From: Dillenia suffruticosa
Taxonomy: Eukaryota > Streptophyta > Magnoliopsida > Dilleniales > Dilleniaceae
DNA length: 64,000 nt
Reading direction: 5' to 3'
Assembly: GCA_033439265.1 (NCBI GenBank)
Contig: JAVTVX010000005.1
Span: 3,544,001 to 3,608,000 of the forward strand
Made by a program: the position numbers and the translations under genes. The notes beneath the pieces are model-generated. The model was not told where the DNA came from. It did no database searches and worked only from the letters and a program-made list of their open reading frames with translations. Position 1 is the first letter of the stretch; every line of letters begins with the position of its first letter. This document shows positions 59,960-64,000 of the stretch, one piece after another.

Positions 59960-60150
59960 TGTTTACCGACGGACAGTAAACCTATTGGTATGAGATGTCA
60001 TATCTCTTAATCAAATCTTAGATTCAAAAATTAAGAATGAAAAATACTACGCTGAGCGAGTCATTCCCTAAATAGGGCCCCACAGACACTCAAACAGAAT
60101 TAATCAAAGTTCAACTCCAGATAACGGTGGTAGGTACCAAAAACAAAAAA
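59960..60150 (+). mobile_element. SINE (family 2) remnant without clear TSD
   Basis: Body words AATCTTAGATTCAAAAATTA, GTCATTCCCTAAATAGGG and AACAGAATTAATCAAAGTTC end in GGTAGGTACCAAAAACAAAAA. It is the best-preserved 3' half of family 2 here and shows the GGTACCA(n) tail seen in the micro-insertions. Confidence 0.6.
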
Positions 60151-61874
60151 TTTGTCTCACCTGGCCTAAAGCTATCAGCTTAAGGCATGTTTTTAATGCC
60201 AATAGTTATACGTGAAGCAACATAAAAAACCTATACCAATAGGGCGAATTACAATATGCAAAAAGCAGCTGGTATATAAATTTTCGCGCAATTTGATTAC
60301 ACAGAGACACGTATACATTTATGTATTATGTTAAGATTGGTTACTCTATGGACTCATGCCATTGCAATCCAGACAAAAGAAAAATGCCATTGCAACATTT
60401 TCAAAATTTTAGCCCACTTGATGATGTACCGGCCCAAAGTAGTTGAGTGAGTGAAAGGAGAGGTTGATGAAGCCCAAATGTAATTTTTCAATATTATTTA
60501 TATATAATAAAAGAAAACGTTCTGGCCATATCCCTAAAGTGTGATTAAAAAAACTTTTTGCAGTACCAATCATGACTAGTAAAGAAAGAGGGAGATGAAT
60601 TTTCAGAATTTGGTCCATCCAATCTCTCATTCTCTATTACACACCATCATGAACCCTTCAAAAAATAAAAAATAAAAAACCCTCCTCTGGCACAGACATA
60701 TTCCCAATTGCTTTTTATGGTTCTTCGAGATAATATTAGATAGATGTGTACTATAATGTCTCTCTTTTTATTTAATTTACTATACTTTTTTTTTTTTTTT
60801 CTTTTTCATTCTTGATGATGCAAAACTGAGGTCATTCGACGTGTCACTCACCTATAAAACATCCATGTGGCATGAAAAAATAGCAAGTTGCCCACTAATA
60901 TCTGGATTCCTCCTAACAATGTGTTCTTTTGAAAGGTTAACCACAAAAAAAGGAAAAAAAAAAATTGGATAAATAATTTTTTAATTAATTATGGAAGCGT
61001 ATTAAGCCCCATGAAGGGGGATTATCATTGTGTTTAATAACATTATTTAATATTATAGGCAAGGTTAATCATGGTTTAGTCCTTCATGCTTTGTTTAAAA
61101 TTTAAACAATTATTATTAGAATAATATATTATACAGCGTCAGACAGAAGAAGTAACATGAAGAATTCAAGGAAAAAAGGCATTAGAAGACAAGAAATGGA
61201 AGAGCTTTCAGCCCATATCCTCAAATATCCTAAAAATTTTAGTAAATAACACAATAATTTTTGTGTTTTGTGGAATCAAGAATGGGACCCAATCATAGAC
61301 TAGAGGAATGTTTGATCAAAGTAGGGTCAGGTATCCATGTCAACCCCACCAAAGGAAGATGACTAATTTTGAGTGACATGACAATTTCCCACTAGTCAAA
61401 TTGTTTTTTATTTCACCGTCACTGCAACACATAAAAGTCCAATGAACTTTTCTTTCGTGGGTGATGAAATGCAAATATATAAGTTTATCTCGGTGCGAAG
61501 GGGATTAAAAATAAGTCATTTTTATGATGGATGGTCAGATAAGGAACGACAGTCGAATAAAAAAATCAAAATTAAAAAAGGGGGGTTTCAAATTATTTAA
61601 AGATAGTAGGGTTAACTTGAAGTCTTCAACTAGTAAGATTTAATTGGTAAAAAATTATTAATTAGCAAAAAATAACATAAAATTTGTCTTGTTACAAAAG
61701 ATAAATATCACAATTAGGTGAAGAGTGAGAATTGGTTGATTTTATTTGGATAGGGAGTAGGTGTGGACAGAAAGGATTTGGACAGGTTACCAAGACGCTA
61801 AGTCTAGGTTTAAGTGATTGACAGAGAGAGAAACCAATATCTGCATAAACTATGTTGTCACCGGCACACTAAGG

Positions 61875-61923
<49 letters not shown>

Positions 61924-61955
61924 TTATGCATAGAATTTATAAATATATAAATGTT
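60151..61955. other. AT-rich intergenic, nothing recognised
   Basis: A poly-T run lies near 60786-60801. A long TA microsatellite at 61878-61919 is listed separately. No gene is seen. Confidence 0.6.
61878..61919. repeat. (TA)n microsatellite, 42 bp
   Basis: Uninterrupted TA dinucleotides, about 21 units. Confidence 0.95.
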
Positions 61956-61958
61956 ACT

Positions 61959-62115
61959 AGAATGACAACTCAGATTTAAGTTTTAGGAATAATAAAAAAG
62001 GTTTTGGAATCGTCAATTCTTAAAATAGATTTTATAATATTCGAATCGTATTAGTCAGTCAAAAATCTAAATACCGATAGTAAAAGCAAAAAAAAAAAAA
62101 AAAGAATGACAACTC
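61959..62115 (+). mobile_element. 5'-truncated SINE (family 2, 131 bp) with perfect 13-bp TSD
   Basis: AGAATGACAACTC is at 61959-61971 and 62103-62115. The insert ends ATTCGAATCGTATTAGTCAG ... ATACCGATAGTAAAAGC plus poly(A), matching the 3' part of family 2. The A and B boxes are missing. Confidence 0.85.
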
Positions 62116-63340
62116 TAGTATTGGCATCAATTATTCGTCGCCGACTCTCAATTATATAATTAACTCGAAAATGAGACAAAAAAATGTTAAAAAATCAGAA
62201 GAGAAGGGATATGTTTATCTCATGATTCCCTAACTAAATATTGATTGTTGAGTTATAAGAAAAATTACTATGGTTAATTCTGATAATACGGATTACAAAA
62301 ATTATATGGTTCTTGTCATTAATCGATCATTTTTTAAGTAAAATATATTTTTTTAATAAATTATCAACAATTGAATAAATGTAGGTGGATGAGAAATCTA
62401 TTCTCCTTAACCTATCATAAAATGTGTTGCTCTTAGCATCTTAAGAGTTGGTAGTAACCAAATTTTCTACTAAGTTGAGTCACTTTGGTCTTGTATCTTC
62501 CAAACGCGTGGCCTGCAAAGAAAGGCACGTGCCGAGAATTTCAAGATACCAAGTACGTAAGAGCTGTTCCGTCGGTTGTAATAAGAATATAAATTTTAAA
62601 TAAAAATTCTATTTGATGTAAATACAATGAAATGTCAAACCCAGGGAGAGAGAGTCGTGACAAAGTAAGGCATCCTTACCATTCAAATTGCAAGGGTCAC
62701 CTCCAACAGAAGTCAAGCCCCAAAATCATACCCGTTGACTATCTATAATTTCAAATGCTCATGCTTGTTGACTTTTGAGCCTTGGGAAGAAGCTTCAACG
62801 ACCCCACCTTTAAACTCAATGCAAGTCAATCCAACAGAAGCTTGGGTTGGGATTAGATTAGGGCTAATTGCATGTTTTGTGAGATAAGCACGCACTTAAT
62901 CTTAGTTAAATAAAAAATTAATAGTTTAGGTAATATTTTTATTCCTGAGTTAATTTTAAAGAGTTCTGCAATGTGATTTTCAATAATTAAATTAAATGTC
63001 AAGAACTTATTCATTGATATATATATTTGGGTACGAAATTGATAATGGGCGACTTTGTTGTGCTTGGACGGGCTCCACACGGTGCGTGTTTTACTCTAGT
63101 TTCTGGTTGACTAGGGCAATATATTCTATTTCAAGATTGAAAGTTGAAATCAAATCAACACACCCAAAAAATAAATTAATTAATTATAATTTTATTATAT
63201 TTATATTTATATGGACTCTAAAATAAAGAACCCCACCTGATGAGCTCCTACTTCCTGGCCATTCTCTTACTCGTGTGGCTTGTCCCCCCTCTCTCTCTCT
63301 CTCCTGGGGTATTGTCACTGCTTTGTGTCCGAATGTGGCT

Positions 63341-63375
<35 letters not shown>

Positions 63376-64000
63376 GGGATTGTCACGACTTTTGAGTGTG
63401 AAATTCAGAAATAGCCTCTTGATTAAAGTTTTTGTCACCTTGTCTACGTCATGATTACCCCATTTCTGATGCAGTATTCTAAAGTGCGAGAATTTTTTGA
63501 TTATACATTCTTATTTGTTTACAGGTGTACATGGGTTTGTTTGGATTGAATTTTTCTTATTTGATTTTACTTTCTTTAATTCATGTTATTATTATTTGAT
63601 TATACATTCTTATTTAATTATTATTTCTTTAAGTCATGTGATTATACTTTCTTTGAAATGAATTTTTCACAAAATTTCTATAATTTATTAATAAAACCAA
63701 TTTGAAAAAACTGAAATTGTTTTCTTTTATATATATATATATATATATATATTTTATAATGTAAAGGTGATAACATCCAAAATAAGACATCTATATTCTA
63801 CTCATATATTTTTTGAGACATGTATCGATTTGAACAAAAAAAAGACTTTTGAAACAAAATAATTTCGTAAGTGACCCTTATTTGTTGCAAATAGAATCCG
63901 TGATAGGCTATGTCGCGGATTCAACCCGTGAAATAGTATCATATCGCCATGATAGAGGGCACAGCGAGTTGTGTCTCCAAAACGTGACACAGAATTTTGC
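62116..64000. other. Intergenic to window end
   Basis: No gene is seen. A tandem repeat with CT runs lies at 63275-63400 and an (AT)n run at about 63730-63752. The last open frame (63802-63990) has no known match. Confidence 0.55.
63275..63400. repeat. About 60-bp imperfect tandem duplication with (CT)n
   Basis: TGTGGCTTGTCC...CT run...GGGGTATTGTCACTGCTTT is followed by TGTGGCTTCTCC...longer CT run...GGGGGATTGTCACGACTTT. The CT runs (63288-63302 and 63343-63373) differ in length between units. Confidence 0.8.

Overview
The window is nuclear DNA from a flowering plant, most likely a woody core eudicot. The species cannot be read from the sequence. It has intron-containing genes with GT-AG introns, very AT-rich intergenic DNA, many dinucleotide and trinucleotide microsatellites, plant-type LINE, SINE, Ty1/copia and hAT debris, and proteins that match plant families. 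There are no operons, no CRISPR arrays and no confident free-standing tRNA or rRNA genes.

Four protein-coding genes have complete exon models, all on the minus strand. (1) A secreted DUF538-family protein lies at 5490-6441 (2 exons). (2) A plastid RNA-editing factor of the MORF/RIP family, closest to MORF9, lies at 18523-20112 (4 exons, 233 aa). (3) A group II GH3 acyl-acid amido synthetase, like GH3.5/GH3.6, which conjugates auxin to amino acids, lies at 34347-36419 (3 exons, 611 aa). (4) A WD40 protein resembling WDR25 lies at 48752-57502 (4 exons, 446 aa) and carries a 5-kb second intron full of retroelements. A fifth, broken gene at 16702-16915 is a non-specific lipid-transfer protein pseudogene. 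The four intact genes have no evident functional link; they are ordinary neighbours in a repeat-rich region.

Layout: 1-2230 is the end of a decayed LINE (minus). 2231-5489 is intergenic with microsatellites and a GC-rich palindromic patch. The DUF538 gene follows. 8785-8945 is a SINE with target-site duplication (TSD). 9387-14488 is a nearly full-length but dead Ty1/copia element with two diverged LTRs. 15428-15920 is a LINE RNase H fragment hit by two later short insertions. The LTP pseudogene and the MORF gene follow. 20637-21302 is a hAT-like element. 21570-26930 is a field of SINE and LINE remnants. 29720-31438 is a possible non-autonomous MULE-like element. The GH3 gene comes next, then a 12-kb stretch with no recognisable gene, then the WD40 gene with a LINE, a SINE inside that LINE, and a second 5'-truncated LINE in one intron. 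The end of the window is intergenic.

The most striking pattern is repeated insertion of poly(A)-tailed short retroelements with clear TSDs. This includes four extremely short insertions (14-19 bp, little more than ACC plus a poly(A) run), each bounded by a 13-17 bp duplication. They look like target-primed reverse transcription events that aborted almost at once. No previously undescribed multi-gene system was found.
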